Below are positions 23,826 to 35,067 of a stretch of 64,000 bases of DNA, one piece after another. Position numbers and translations under genes: made by a program. The DNA is taken from contig CM077165.1 of assembly GCA_039583875.1 (NCBI GenBank), forward strand, positions 63,786,757-63,850,756. Direction: 5' to 3'. Positions within the stretch are counted from its first letter, which is position 1. Each line of letters opens with the position of its first letter. Origin of the DNA: Platanthera guangdongensis. Taxonomy: Eukaryota; Streptophyta; Magnoliopsida; Asparagales; Orchidaceae. The notes under the pieces were generated by a model that worked only from the letters and a program-made list of their open reading frames with translations, did no database searches and was not told the DNA's origin.

Positions 23826-24448
23826 GTGTCGACACCTTGTGTCGACACCAGCTAGTCAGGGTGTCGACACCTTGGTGTCGACACCGGCCAGTCGGGGTGT
23901 CGACACCTTGTGTCGACACCAGCTAGTCAGGGTGTCGACACCTTGGTGTCGACACCGGCCAGTCGTGGTGTCGACACATTGGTGTCGACACCAGCTAGTC
24001 AGGGTGTCGACACCAGCTAGTCAGGGTGTCGACACCTTGGTGTCGATACCGGCCAGTCGGGGTGTCGACACCTTGGTGTCGACACCAGCCAGTCAGGGTG
24101 TCGACACCTTGGTGTCGACACCAGCCAGTCGGGGTGTCGACACTAGGTGTCGACACCAGCCAGTCAGGGTATCGACACTTGGTGTCGACACCCGCAGCGG
24201 CAGTGTCGACACCTTGTGTCGACACCAGCCGCAGTGGTGTCGACACTTGGTGTCGACACCCGCAGCGGCAGTGCCGACACCTTGTGTCGACACCGGTCGC
24301 AGTGGTGTCGACACTTGGTGTCGACACCCACAGCGGCCGTGTCGACACCTTGTGTCGACACCGGCCGCAGTGGTGTCGACACCCGTAGCGGCAGTGTCGA
24401 CACCTTGTGTCGACACCGGCTCGTCGTGGTGTCGACACACCGTGTGGA
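23826..24448 (+). repeat. GTGTCGACAC palindrome array in the G 5' LTR
   Basis: The unit is GGTGTCGACACC, a spacer of about two bases (TT), a second GGTGTCGACACC, and a spacer of about 10 bases, giving a period of about 36 bp. Spacers fall into a few classes (AGCTAGTCAG, GGCCAGTCGG, CGCAGCGGCA, CGCAGTGGT) that change along the array. Open frames run through it on both strands because the palindrome lacks stops; they are not genes. Confidence 0.95.
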
Positions 24449-25839
24449 CACTGGGTGCTGCCCTTGTTCTGGGGTCAGGGAGACTCGGTGTTGGTTTGGT
24501 TAGGCGTGCAAGGCCGCGTCGGTTGGACCCGACTTTTTGCCTTGGGTTCGTGTGTTTACTAGGACTGTTAGTGGGACTTTTCCCTAGGAGGGGGACATTG
24601 GGTGCTCGGTTAATCTCTTCATGCCGACTCTTGGGTTGTGGCGGGTGGTGGAGTTTTTGGTGGCCTCTAGAGGGGTGGTTTTATGTGGAGAGCTGTGGCC
24701 ACCACCTGTTTGCCCCGGTTTGGGTTGGTGTGTGTGGGACCCTAAAGCTGCCACTGTTTGACCCCTTAGCCCTTTTTGGGTCTGATTTTGGTTATGCATT
24801 CAGACCTATGTTTTGACCACTGCCACTTACCCACGTGTTAGGACTGTTAGTCCCATTTCTGTTTATGCTTTTCTTTCTTTTGGCATATGTATATGTCTTG
24901 ATGCTGTTGCAGGTTTTATTGGTAGGGCATGTTGGTTCTAATGCTCGGCCTTGGTGTGCTCTGTGGTGTTTTAGACAGTACACTTTTCTTACTGCCTTCC
25001 TTTTTTTTCTTTTCCTTATAGCAGCTTGTTGCCGGGTTGGTAAACCCTTCATCTTATTTACTCATTAATCTATTGCTCTATTTACTTTTGATTGTTCCCT
25101 TGCTGAGGTGTTCCTTTCTTGAATGCCTCAGGTCCAGGTTGTAGCCAGTTCAGCGGCTAGGTCTTTTGGAGGGGCTTGTTGGTGGCCTTTAGGGTAGCTG
25201 AGATTGCTGATCCCCGTTAGCTGTGAGGTAGTTCTTTACTCTTCTGTAAAGACATACATACTCGCCAGTGGGTTCGTGTCAGGTTGTTGGCGCCCACTGG
25301 TGGCGTCTTGTGATGCTGAATATGAAGTTAAACTGCTGTTTTTGCCTATTTGTGGTTGATTACTTGCTTCTGGGAAGGATTTATGCTAGGTTGCATGTTA
25401 GATATTTTAAAACCTAAAAGCATTATTATATGTACCCCATACATAGCATGTTTCTAAATCCAAGACACTATTTTTCCTCAATGTAAAACGTTATTTTCCA
25501 TACTTACTATATTCACCTTAGAGTCGTGCCCGCATAAGTCGTCCCCCGGGGACACTTATGCTCATTTAGGGTGTCACTTAATTGAACCAAAGTATTTACT
25601 GCTGCGTATAAATATAGTTTCAACAGTGGACTAGCTGATCAACCGGGCCGAGGGATACGGCCAATTATCAAAATTGATTTTCTTTAATACTTAATTAACA
25701 TTTTTTTTTCCTTAAAATCTAACGTCTGGAGTTTTGCCTGAGCGTGTGCAGTTATCCCCTGCACGACGTGGCATCATGGCGCGTGTTTTATCTTACTCTG
25801 ATACGTTTTTACCGTTGAGAAAATGCGGGTTGTGACTGT

Positions 25840-25857
25840 TGGTATCAGAGGGAGGTT
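25840..25857 (+). promoter_or_regulatory. Primer binding site of G (initiator Met tRNA)
   Basis: TGGTATCAGAGGGAGGTT lies two bases after the 5' LTR. It matches the complement of the 3' end of plant initiator Met tRNA (TGGTATCAGAG...) for the first 11 bases. Confidence 0.85.
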
Positions 25858-25989
25858 GCTTGATAAATGGTTGGGCAACCTTTCCCTTGTCTGCATTAGT
25901 GTTTAACATCATACCATTCACACACCGATATGTCATCAGCACGTCTTGGCTGAAGCACGAACACTATACTCAAGAGCATAAAGAAGTAT

Positions 25990-26173
25990 ACAAGGCATAT
26001 TATGTAGTATGGGATGCATAACATGTGTTTGTATATGGATCCACCATAGGAGGCAACATGTGAGGGTTATGTAGTATGGGATGCATAACCTCACCACATG
26101 AATGCGGCTAGCACGTTTTCTTTTTCGTTACATGGGAATGTTATGTAGTATGGGATGCATAACATTTTCATGT
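25990..26173 (+). ncRNA. Three stem-loops with an identical 12-nt loop in the G leader
   Basis: The loop TAGTATGGGATG, closed by TTATG/CATAA, occurs at 26000-26021, 26067-26088 and 26041-bp-spaced again at 26141-26162. Outer stems differ. The second extends with GTGAGG/CCTCAC (26060-26065 with 26089-26094, one bulged G). The third pairs for 16 bp without a break, including two G-U pairs (26130-26145 with 26158-26173). The first is weaker, with mismatches. They lie between the primer binding site and the gag start, where packaging and dimerisation signals are usually found. Different but still paired stems around one loop suggest a conserved RNA structure; a function is inference. Confidence 0.65.
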
Positions 26174-26510
26174 GTACGCCGCCCATGGCATGCATTAAGG
26201 CTTTTTTTTAGAATGCATAGCATAACATTTCATAAGCACAACGTGCCAAGCTAAAGATTTGCAAGATGACATATGTACACACATGGTTTTGAGTCAAAAA
26301 GAATACGAATGCATGCATTCATGGTTTAGGCACATGAGTCAGGATGATGGTGGTGAACCGTCTTAGGATAAGCATAACATCATCATGGTAAAAACAACTC
26401 CCAGAGCAAGTTTTGCAGTTGAAGTTCATATTTCAGTGTGTTTGTCCGTACCGGGTAGTTTTGTTCTAGTTGATGGGCTAGGATTTGTCTAAAGCTGGTG
26501 CGCTTTTAGG

Positions 26511-27839
26511 ATGGCGAGACGTCCTGCGATGAGATCGACCCCCCAATCCGAGGGTGAGACGTTAGGAGCGCAGAGCGATGCGTTGGTGGAAAGCCTGCGG
26601 CAGAGTAATGAGGAGTTATCGAGGCAGGTAGTGGCTATGCAGGCTCAGATTCAGTCCCTTGTAGCAGTGGTGGCGGGACAGACCCCGAGAGCTCAGAACC
26701 CCGCTGAGGGGGTAGCTGTCCCTACCCCTCCTGCTCCTCCCGTGCCTTTGGTTGTGGTGCCTCTGGAGATGGCGTTCATATCCCAGTTTCAGCGGCTGAG
26801 ACCCCCTACCTATGATGGGCAGGCGGATTTCATGATTCTGGATGATTGGCTGATTACCATTGAAGAGATGTTCTCGTACTCAGGGATTACGGACGATCAG
26901 AGAGTGATGCTCGCTGCTTACCAGCTCAAGGGCTTGGCAAAGAACTGGTGGCTGGGGGAGAAAGAGAGCTTAGTGGCAGGTTGCACTTGGGAGTCGTTTA
27001 AAGTGATGTTGTTAAGTAAGTTTCTGCCTTCAGTCGAACGGGACCGGCTAATGAACGACTTCCTTCACTTAAAACAGAGGAAACTTACGGTTAGTGAGTA
27101 TGAGATTGAGTTTAGTAAGTTGAGTCGGTTTGCTCCGGGACTGGTGAGTGTTGAGGCAGACCGAGTTAAGCGATTTCTGGGTGGACTAAGAAGCGACATT
27201 CAGCAGTTAGTGAACGCCTATGGAGCGGCCAGTTATGCCAGCGCGGTTGAAGCTGCTTTGAGAGTTGAGGCCATTGAGAACGCAAAGAATAGAGGCCAGC
27301 AGTTAAGGAAGGATAAGCGGAAGTCCGGTGGAGGGAAGAGCCCTCAGGAACCTGATGCTGTCTCGAGAAAGAAGGTCAAGGAGATTTGTAGCTTTTGTGG
27401 CCGTCCAGGCCACCCCTTCGAGAAGTGTTTCAAAAGGTTGGGAGTGCAGAAGAAGGAACAGGTGCACGCGATTCAGGGCACTTCCAGGGGAGACTTTGTG
27501 TGTGCCTTGTGTGGAAGGAAGGGGCATGAGGCCGCCCGTTGTTGGCTAAAAGATAAGTTCTGTTTTCAGTGTAGCCAGAAGGGTCATCTCAAGACAAGGT
27601 GCCCTCAGACCCAGTCTATTCTGCAGCCAGTTCCCCTCCAGGCTCTGCCACCGCCTCAGCGAGTGGATAAAGGAAAAGGAAAGCTGAATGTGCTCTCGGC
27701 AGACGAAGCGCAGACGTCGACCCAGGTTATCTCAGGTTCGACTCCTCCCCAGTCGTTACGTTACGTTCCCTTTTATGGTTGTAGTTTTCGTTTAGCGCCT
27801 GTTGCCTTAGATGCGTGTGCAATTCGTAGGGCGATTTAA
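26511..27839 (+). CDS. gag: Gag of element G, with three zinc knuckles
   Basis: This 442-residue protein forms the virus-like particle and binds the RNA. Residues about 25-60 form a coiled-coil-like start (LVESLRQSNEELSRQVVAM). Residues 85-235 hold the retrotransposon gag domain (FQRLRPPTYDG, YQLKGLAKNWWLG, SKFLPSVERDRL, VSEYEIEFSKLSRFAPG). Three CX2CX4HX4C knuckles follow: CSFCGRPGHPFEKC, CALCGRKGHEAARC and CFQCSQKGHLKTRC. Most plant chromoviruses have one, so three in a row is unusual. The ATG at 26511 sits where expected, 660 bp after the primer binding site. The frame ends at 27839, overlapping the pol frame by 29 bp in the +1 direction. This is either a frameshift lesion or a programmed shift; related elements usually have one fused frame. 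Confidence 0.9.
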   Translation: MARRPAMRSTPQSEGETLGAQSDALVESLRQSNEELSRQVVAMQAQIQSLVAVVAGQTPRAQNPAEGVAVPTPPAPPVPLVVVPLEMAFISQFQRLRPPTYDGQADFMILDDWLITIEEMFSYSGITDDQRVMLAAYQLKGLAKNWWLGEKESLVAGCTWESFKVMLLSKFLPSVERDRLMNDFLHLKQRKLTVSEYEIEFSKLSRFAPGLVSVEADRVKRFLGGLRSDIQQLVNAYGAASYASAVEAALRVEAIENAKNRGQQLRKDKRKSGGGKSPQEPDAVSRKKVKEICSFCGRPGHPFEKCFKRLGVQKKEQVHAIQGTSRGDFVCALCGRKGHEAARCWLKDKFCFQCSQKGHLKTRCPQTQSILQPVPLQALPPPQRVDKGKGKLNVLSADEAQTSTQVISGSTPPQSLRYVPFYGCSFRLAPVALDACAIRRAI

Positions 27840-30800
27840 GGTAAAGAACCGCTGGGCGCACGTTCTCTTCGATTCCGGTGCTACCCATTCGTTTGTGGCT
27901 AGAGCCTTCGTGGAGCGGTTCAGTTTGGGCCTAGTTTGTGTCGGTGGAGCCTTCTGCGTTAAGTTCCCCTCCGGTGACTCTGTGGTTACGGACCTGGGTG
28001 TCCTTGATTGTCCAATTTTGTTGGGAGATTTTCTAGCCAAGGCAGATTTGAAGGTGATTGACCTGGTGGACTTCGACGTTATTTTGGGCATGGACTGGTT
28101 GTCAAGGTACGATGCTGTGATCCAGTGCAAGGGTAAGCGCTTGGACTTCATCAAAGACAACGGTCAGCCGGGGAGCGTTTATGGGTATTCTCTCCAGGAA
28201 TCTCCAATCATTTCTGCTATGTGTGTTCGGAAGTTGCTTGTTTCTAGCTGTTTTGCCAGTGTGGTTTCTCTGGTAGGGTCGATTGTTAGTGAGCCCCGTT
28301 TGGAAGAGATTCCTGTAGTGTGTGACTTTTCTGATGTGTTTCCAGACGATCTTCCCGGTCTTCCACCCGATCGAGATGTCGAGTTTGCCATAGATTTGGA
28401 GCCAAGTACGCGTCCTATCGTAAAGGCGCCATACCGGATGCCCCGCGAGAGCTGGAAGAGTTGCGAATTCCGCTGGATGAGTTATTGAGAAAAGGCTTTA
28501 TAAGGCTGAGTTCTTCGCCTTGGGGTGCGCCAGTGCTGTTCGTTAAAAAGAAGGATGGGTCGATGAGGTTATGCATCGACTATAGAGAGCTGAATAAGGT
28601 TACTATTAAGAACAGGTACCCTTTGCCGCGAATCGACGATTTGTTTGACCAACTGCGTGGTAGTGCCGTGTTTTCCAAGATAGACCTTCGTTCGGGCTAT
28701 CACCAATTGAGGATTCGGGAGTCAGATGTTCCGCGGACGGCGTTCCGCTCTCGTTATGGGCATTTCGAGTTTCTGGTTATGTCATTCGGTTTGACTAATG
28801 CGCCCTCAGCTTTTATGGATTTGATGAACAAAGTTTTCAAGGATTTTCTAGATAAGTTCGTGATAGTCTTTATAGACGATGTTTTGGTGTATTCTAAGGA
28901 TGCAGAGGAGCATGATCGACATTTGCGGCTGGTCTTAGCGACCCTGAGACACCATAAGCTATATGCCAAGCTGAGCAAATGTGAATTTTGGTTGCCTCAA
29001 GTTTCTTTTCTAGGCCACGTGATCAATAAGGAGGGAATATCGGTGGACCCAGAGAAGATCGCTGCTGTTATGGAATGGGCGAGACCCGTTACCCCCAACG
29101 AGATCAGAAGCTTCTTGGGTTTGGCTGGTTATTATAGAAGATTTGTAGAAGGTTTCTCTACCTTGTCCGCGCCGTTGACCAAGTTGACGCGGAAGAATGT
29201 GGCCTTTATATGGGATGACAAGTGTTAGAAGGCTTTTGAGGAACTAAAAAGAAGGCTATGTTCGGCTCCAATTTTGTCTTTGCCTACAGAGGGCAGTGAG
29301 TATGATATATATGTGGATGCATCGCATGTCGGTCTGGGCTGCGTTTTGTTGCAGGGCGGAAAGGTGATTGCGTACGGGTCGAGGCAGCTGAAGACTCACG
29401 AGAGGAACTACCCTACGCATGACCTGGAGTTTGCAGTTGTGATCTATGCGCTGAAATTGTGGAGGCATTTGCTATATGGCGCGCAGTGCAAAATTTTCAC
29501 GAATCATAAGAGTTTGAAGTATGTCTTCACTCAGAAAGAATTGAATCTGCGCCAGCGGCGGTGGTTGGAGTACGTTGCCGACTATGATGTTGAAATTCAG
29601 TATCATCCAGGCAAGGCAAATGTGGTGGCTGATGCCCTGAGTCGGAAGTCAGGTAAGATTTTTAATCTTTCCGCCGACCATCTAGTGGAAGAGTTTCTGT
29701 TGATGGACATTTCTGTGGGAAGCTGTGATTCACAGAGTAGCATAGCTATAGCAGAACCTTCGTGGATTACGCTTACGAGACTACATCAGAAGGACGATCC
29801 CGATCTTCTGCATTTGTATCTTCGAGCTGAGAAAGGTGAATTACCAGACTTCTCTATAGATGATGCGGGTACCTTGAAGTATCGTGGCAGGTTTTGCATC
29901 CCCGCAGTTGGAGATATCCGGGATATGGTGTGCAGAGACGCCCACGGATCTAGTGTTTCCTACCATCCAGGGTCTACCAAGATGTATCATGATTTAAAAC
30001 AAATTGCCTGGTGGTACGGGATGAAGAAGGACATATCCAGATTTGTTTCAGAGTGTTTCACTTGCAGGCGTGTGAAAGCCGACCATGGGAGGCCTGGTGG
30101 CAAGCTAACTCCCTTGGAAATTCCGATGTGGAAGTGGGAGAGTATCTCGATGGATTTCATTACCGGCTTACCGAGATCTCCTAAGGGGCATGATTCAGTT
30201 TGGGTAATTGTAGACAGATTGATGAAAAGCGCTCATTTCGTACCGTTTAAGATCGATTATCCGATGAGGAAGATAGCCGAGCTGTATCTGGAAGAGGTTA
30301 TCAGATTGTATAGTGTACCCGTAAGTATCATATCAGATCGAGACTCCAGGTTCACGTCCCGTTTTTGGAAGAGTCTTCAAGAAGGGCTGGGTACAGATTT
30401 GAGATATTCCACAGCTTATCATCCGCAGACCAATGGTCAGACGGAGCGAGTAAATCAGATTGTGGAAGATATGATCCGATGCTACATTCTGGACCACGGA
30501 GGAGCGTGGGACGAGCGCTTGCGGCTGATGGAGTTTGCATATAACAACAGTTACCAAGAAAGCTTGCAAATGGCTCCCTTCGAAGCTTTATATGGGAGGC
30601 GCTGCAGGACTCCCTTATTTTGGGCTGAGCTTGGCGAGGGACCTTTGTTGGGTCCAGAAGCACTTGAGGAGATGGAAACCGCTGTGAAGCTTATTCGGGA
30701 AAAGCTTCGGTTAGCCCAAGTGAGATATGAGAAGAACGCCAATCGGCGTAGATCGGACTTGGAATTTGCTGTGGGGGACTTGGTGTTCTTAAAGGTCTCC

Positions 30801-31187
30801 CCGTTGATTGGAGTCAAACGGTTTGGCAAGAATAGGAAGTTGGACCCGAGGTACGTGGGGCCGTTTCTGATTGTTGAGCGGATTGGGGTATCAGCCTACA
30901 GGCTGGCTTTGCCCGCAAATTTCCCTGGCGTGCATGATGTCTTTCACGTCAGTCAGCTGCGAAAATGTGTGATGAATGGCAGGCAGGTTTTGGATTATGT
31001 GCCTCAGTTGGAGCCGAATCTTTCTTATGTGGAGGTGCCTGTTCGCATTTTGGATTCTCAAGTTTGGGCGTTGCGGAAGAAGACTATTCCGATGGTTAAA
31101 GTTTTATGGAGGAATCAAGATGTGGAAAGCGCGACTTGGGAGTTGGAGTCGGCTATGAGGGAGGCTCACCCTCATCGGTTTCCCTGA
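27811..31187 (+). pseudogene. pol: Pol of element G: protease, RT, RNase H, integrase, chromodomain
   Basis: The domains are in chromovirus order. Protease has FDSGATHSF near 27868. RT (28500-29230) has [12 protein letters not shown] and the catalytic [10 protein letters not shown]. RNase H follows (DASHVGLGCVLLQ, DHxSL variant FTNHKSLKYVF). Integrase has a zinc finger (YHPGSTKM, CFTC) and core residues in MDFITGLPRS, IISDRDSRFTS and NGQTERVNQIVED. The tail has VGPFLIVERIG and ends in a chromodomain-like segment (VKVLWRNQDVESATWELES), which in this lineage can guide insertion into heterochromatin. Two lesions are visible: a one-base loss near 28449 that shifts the frame between protease and RT, and a TAG at 29226-29228, probably from CAG. 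Otherwise it reads through to 31187. In TNHKSL the usual RNase H Asp is Asn. Confidence 0.92.
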
Positions 31188-31285
31188 TCTTGTGCTTGGT
31201 ATGTTCCATTTTATTATTTATTTAGCCCTTTCCCGCTTTTTCTCTCTCCTTTTAGGGGTGTTGAGAGTAAAGTTTCGAGGCGAAA

Positions 31286-31306
31286 CTTTCTTTTAGGGGG
31301 AGTGGC
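31286..31306 (+). promoter_or_regulatory. Polypurine tract of element G
   Basis: A purine-rich stretch (TTTTAGGGGGAGTGGC) directly precedes the 3' LTR, in the position of the plus-strand primer. Confidence 0.75.
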
Positions 31307-34300
31307 TGTAACGCCCCCGGTTTTTCTGTGTTCTGTTTGATCTTTGGCTGGCGTTACGATGGCGTAATTCCGGCTTTTTGCCCTTGTAGAGCGTGGTTTT
31401 AACTCTTAGGGTTCCCTGTGTAGCCTGTTAGCAAGATTCCCCAGCTAGCCGGAGTCTTTTTGATGACTCGGTTGGGCCTCTTAGGGAATGCTTGTATTTT
31501 GGCTTCGGGAGGTGTTATCCCGGTTTCGTCCGTCGAATGCTAATTTCGACTTCGCAGTTGTGTTCGTAGCATGGGTTTTTAGCTACGGCGTGAATTTCGT
31601 CTGTTTCCGAGAAGTTTCAGATTTCGTGTTGTTTTGATATTAAGTATAAATAATTACTGAAGTGTTGATTGTTTATTATTAAAACTGTTATATGTATATA
31701 GTCTTGGGTCAGTTTTAGGGCTGGGTTCCTTTTTGTTCTTTTCCTGTTTCTCTTCTTGCTTGAAGCCGTCGCCCGTCGCCTGTACGAGAGGAAGAGCACC
31801 GCCGGCCTACCCTAGGCTTCAGACGCCGATTCCTGGAGATTTAGCGGTCGGAAGTCGATTTCGAGAGCGGATCTGGACTGCCCTCGCGGGGATCTGTTTT
31901 TTTTCTGCTCCTCAGCTTGCTGCTCTGCGGCCAGATCCGTGAGCGGGGGAGGCCGCCGACCGAGTTCCTGGTATTGAGGCAAGTGATGACCCTTCATCCT
32001 TGCCAAAGCTGATTCTTGTCTTTCTTTTGAGCTAATTTCTATCTCTTTCTTGTTTGGATATTAAGTGTAAGCTAGGGTTTGTTCCCGACCACACTGTGGT
32101 TAGTGTAGAAAATTCCAGTTAACTCTCAGTTTTCCGAGGGATTGTGTCTATTAGGGTCAGTTTTGGTTCGGTTTAGGACGAGTAGCTGCCATTGCCGGTG
32201 AGTGTTGTACTCTAGAGAGAGAGTATCCTCGTCCTCTCTTCTGGTTGTGTGCTGGTTCTGGCGCCTGAATCCAATCGGGGTGTCGACACCTTGTGTCGAC
32301 ACCAGCTAGTCAGGGTGTCGACACCTTGGTGTCGACACCGGCCAGTCGGGGTGTCGACACCTTGTGTCGACACCAGCTAGTCAGGGTGTCCACACCTTGG
32401 TGTCGACACCGGCCAGTCGGGGTGTCGACACCTTGGTGTCGACACCAGCTAGTCAGGGTGTCGACACCTTGGTGTCGACACCGGCCAGTTGGGGTGTCGA
32501 CACCTTGGTGTCGACACCAGCTAGTCAGGGTGTCGACACCTTGGTGTCGACACCGGCCAGTCGGGGTGTCGACACCACCAGCTAGTCAGGGTGTCGACAC
32601 CTTGGTGTCGACACCAGCCAGTCGGGGTGTCGACACTAGGTGTCGACACCAGCCAGTCGGTGTGTCGACACTTGGTGTCGACACCCGCAGCGGCAGTGTC
32701 GACACCGGCCGCAGTGGTGTCGACACTTGGTGTCGACACCCGCAGCGGCAGTGCCGACACCTTGGGTCGACACCGGCCGCAGTGGTGTCGACACTTGGTG
32801 TCGACACCCACAGCGGCCGTGTCGACACCTTGTGTCGACACCGGCCGCAGTGGTGTCGACACTTGGTGTCGACACCCGCAGCGGCAGTGTAGACACCTTG
32901 TGTCGACACCGGCTCGTCGTGGTGTCGACACACCGTGTGGACACTGGGTGCTGTCCTTGTTCTGGGGTCAGGGAGACTCGGGGTTGGTTTGGTTAGGCGT
33001 GCAAGGCCGCGTCGGTTGGACCCGACGTTTTGCCTTGGGTTCGTGTGTTTACTAGGACTGTTAGTGGTACTTTTCCCTAGGAGGGGGACATTGGGTGCTC
33101 GGTTAATCTCTTCATGCCGACTCTTGGGTCATGGCGGGTGGGGGAGTTTTTGGTGGCCTCTGGAGGGGTGGTTTTATGTGGAGAGCTGTGGCCACCGCCT
33201 GTTTGCCCCAGTTTGGGTTGGTGTGTGTGAGACCCTAAAGCTGCCACTGTTTGACCCCTTAGCCCTTTTTGGGTCTGATTTTGGTTATGCATTCAGACCC
33301 ATGTTTTGACCACTGCCACTTACCCACGTGTTAGGACTGTTAGTCCCATTTTTGTTTATGCTTTTATTTCTTTTGGCATATGTATATGTCTTGATGCTGT
33401 TGCAGGTTTTATTGGTAGGGCATGTTGGTTCTAATGCTCGCCCTTGGTGTGCTCTCTGTGGTGTTTTAGACAGTACTCTTTTCTTACTGCCTTCCTTTTT
33501 TTTCTTTTCCTTATAGCAGCTTGTTGCCGGGTTGGTAAACCCTTCATCTTATTTACTCATTAATCTATTGCTCTATTTACTTTTGATTGTTCCCTTGCTG
33601 AGGTGTTCCTTTCTTGAATGCCTCAGGTCCAGGTTGTAGCCAGTTCAGCGGCTAGGTCTTTTGGAGGGCTTGTTGGTGGCCTCTAGGGTAGCTGTGATTG
33701 CTGATCCCCGTTTGCTGTGAGGTAGTTCTTTACTCTTCTGTAAAGATATACATACTCGCCAGTGGGTTCGTGTCAGGTTGTTGGCGCCCACTGGTGGCGT
33801 CTTGTGATGCTGAATATGAAGTTAAACTGCTGTTTTTGCCTATTTGTGGTTGATTACTTGCTTCTGGGAAGGATTTATGCTAGCTTGCATGTTAGATATT
33901 TTAAAACCTAAAAGCATTATTATATGTACCCCATGCATAGCATGTTTCTAAATCCAAGACACTATTTTTCCTCAATGTAAAACGCTATTTTTGATACTTA
34001 CTATATTCACCTTAGAGTCGTGCCCGCATAAGTCGTCCCCCGGGGACACTTATGCTCATTTAGGGTGTCACTTAATTGAACCAAAGTATTTACTGCTGCG
34101 TATAAATATAGTTTTAACAGTGGACTAGCTGATCCACCGTGCCGAGGGATACGGCCAATTATCAAAACTGATTTTCTTTCATACTTAATTAACATTTTTT
34201 TTCCTTAAAATCTAACGTCTGGAGTTTTGCCTGAGCGTGTGCAGTTATCCCCTGCACGACGTGGCATCACGGAGCGTGTTTTCACTTACTCTGATACGTT

Positions 34301-34330
34301 TTTACCGTTGAGAAAATGCGGGTTGTGACA
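31307..34330 (+). repeat. 3' LTR of element G (3024 bp)
   Basis: It begins TGTAACGCCCCCGG and ends GGTTGTGACA. It matches the 5' LTR throughout; the main difference is in the palindrome array at 32279-32941, where units are gained, lost or changed. Confidence 0.93.
32279..32941 (+). repeat. GTGTCGACAC palindrome array in the G 3' LTR
   Basis: It has the same unit structure as 23826-24448 but is about 40 bp longer. The AGCTAGTCAG/GGCCAGTCGG alternation is repeated more often at the left, and some units in the right part are missing. The two arrays began as copies, so these changes happened after insertion or during the last reverse transcription. Confidence 0.95.
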
Positions 34331-35009
34331 CCCGTGTCCAGGGCCGTGTCCCCCATTCGTCGTCAAAACCGACGCGCCTGGAACAGCACACGGGCATTCA
34401 ACACGCCCGTGTTCGACCTGACACGCCCGTGTCCCAACTGACACGGCCGTGTGGTCGGCCGTGTGCCTCCATCGACACAGCCCCGAAAACAACCCGAGAA
34501 CTACACGGGTATTGGACACGCCCGTGTCCTTGCCCGTGTCTACCTCAACACGCCTGGGCTCCAGGCCGTGTTCACTGTCTCGACACTTCGTCTAGCGAAG
34601 TTCGTCGACTGACTGACATGGCCTTGGACACGCCCGTGTCCTAGGCCGTGTGCCTTGTCTCGACACATCGTCGAGCAAAATTCGTCGACTCCCCGGGCCG
34701 AGTGTCGACACGGGCTCGACACGCCCTGAGACACGCCCGTGTCTCAGGCCGTGTGCCCTGTCTCGAGACATTATCGAGCGAAAATGTCGACACCCCGGGC
34801 CGGTTGTCGACACGGGCTCGACACGCCCTGAGACACGCCCGTGTCTCAGGCCGTGTGCCCCATCTCGACACTTTGTCGAGCGCAAAATGTCGACTAAGAG
34901 GCCAAGTCGTTGACTCCAGCCTGACATGCCCTGGGACACGCCCGTGTCCCAGGCCGTGTGCCCCCTGCCAGAAACCAAATTTCCCTCTTCAAAAATTTGG
35001 GGTGTTACA
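34331..35009 (-). repeat. 3' LTR of element B, proximal part, with the CCCGT duplication
   Basis: After the CCCGT duplication (34331-34335), sequence resumes that matches about 41071-41748 and ends GGTGTTACA at 35009. It is packed with ACACGCCCGTGT and CACGGCCGTG motifs and with TCTCGACAC...TCGTCGA motifs. Confidence 0.92.
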
Positions 35010-35027
35010 ACTTTCTCCCACTTAAAA
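35010..35027 (-). promoter_or_regulatory. Polypurine tract of element B
   Basis: On the minus strand this reads TTTTAAGTGGGAGAAAGT and abuts the 3' LTR. Element E has the related AAAGGCGGGAGATT in the same place. Confidence 0.75.
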
Positions 35028-35067
35028 GAATTTCGTCCCGAAATTACGAAGCAATAGGGAACACAAC

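Larger units (their letters stand above)
22851..25837 (+). repeat. 5' LTR of element G (2987 bp)
   Basis: It begins TGTAATGCCCCCGG and ends GGTTGTGACT; the 3' copy ends in TGACA, so the last base is changed here. It contains a TATA box near 23191 and the palindrome array at 23826-24448. The downstream part is AT-rich with pyrimidine runs. It is followed after two bases by the primer binding site. Confidence 0.93.
22851..34330 (+). mobile_element. Ty3/gypsy chromovirus G (Tekay/Del-like), 11,480 bp, nearly complete
   Basis: G has 5' LTR 22851-25837, primer binding site, a leader with three stem-loops, gag 26511-27839, pol 27811-31187, polypurine tract and 3' LTR 31307-34330. The duplication CCCGT is exact at 22846-22850 and 34331-34335. 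The LTRs differ at only scattered sites by eye, apart from unit-number changes in the palindrome array. The element is therefore the most recent insertion in the window. Confidence 0.95.

Noticed and set aside
23826..24448. CRISPR-like layout of short repeats and spacers
   Set aside because: The spacers fall into a few repeated classes, the repeat is a palindrome inside an LTR, and the sequence is plant nuclear DNA without cas genes.
23839..24816. A 325-codon open frame and several others on both strands in the palindrome arrays (also 32293-33055)
   Set aside because: The GTGTCGACAC unit has no stop in most frames and is its own reverse complement, so open frames arise on both strands. The peptides are simple STPASQGVDT-type repeats with no domain.
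25839..26021. A 60-codon upstream ORF in the G leader
   Set aside because: It overlaps the primer binding site and first hairpin; the repeated hairpin sequence explains the frame better than a peptide would. An upstream-ORF role cannot be excluded.
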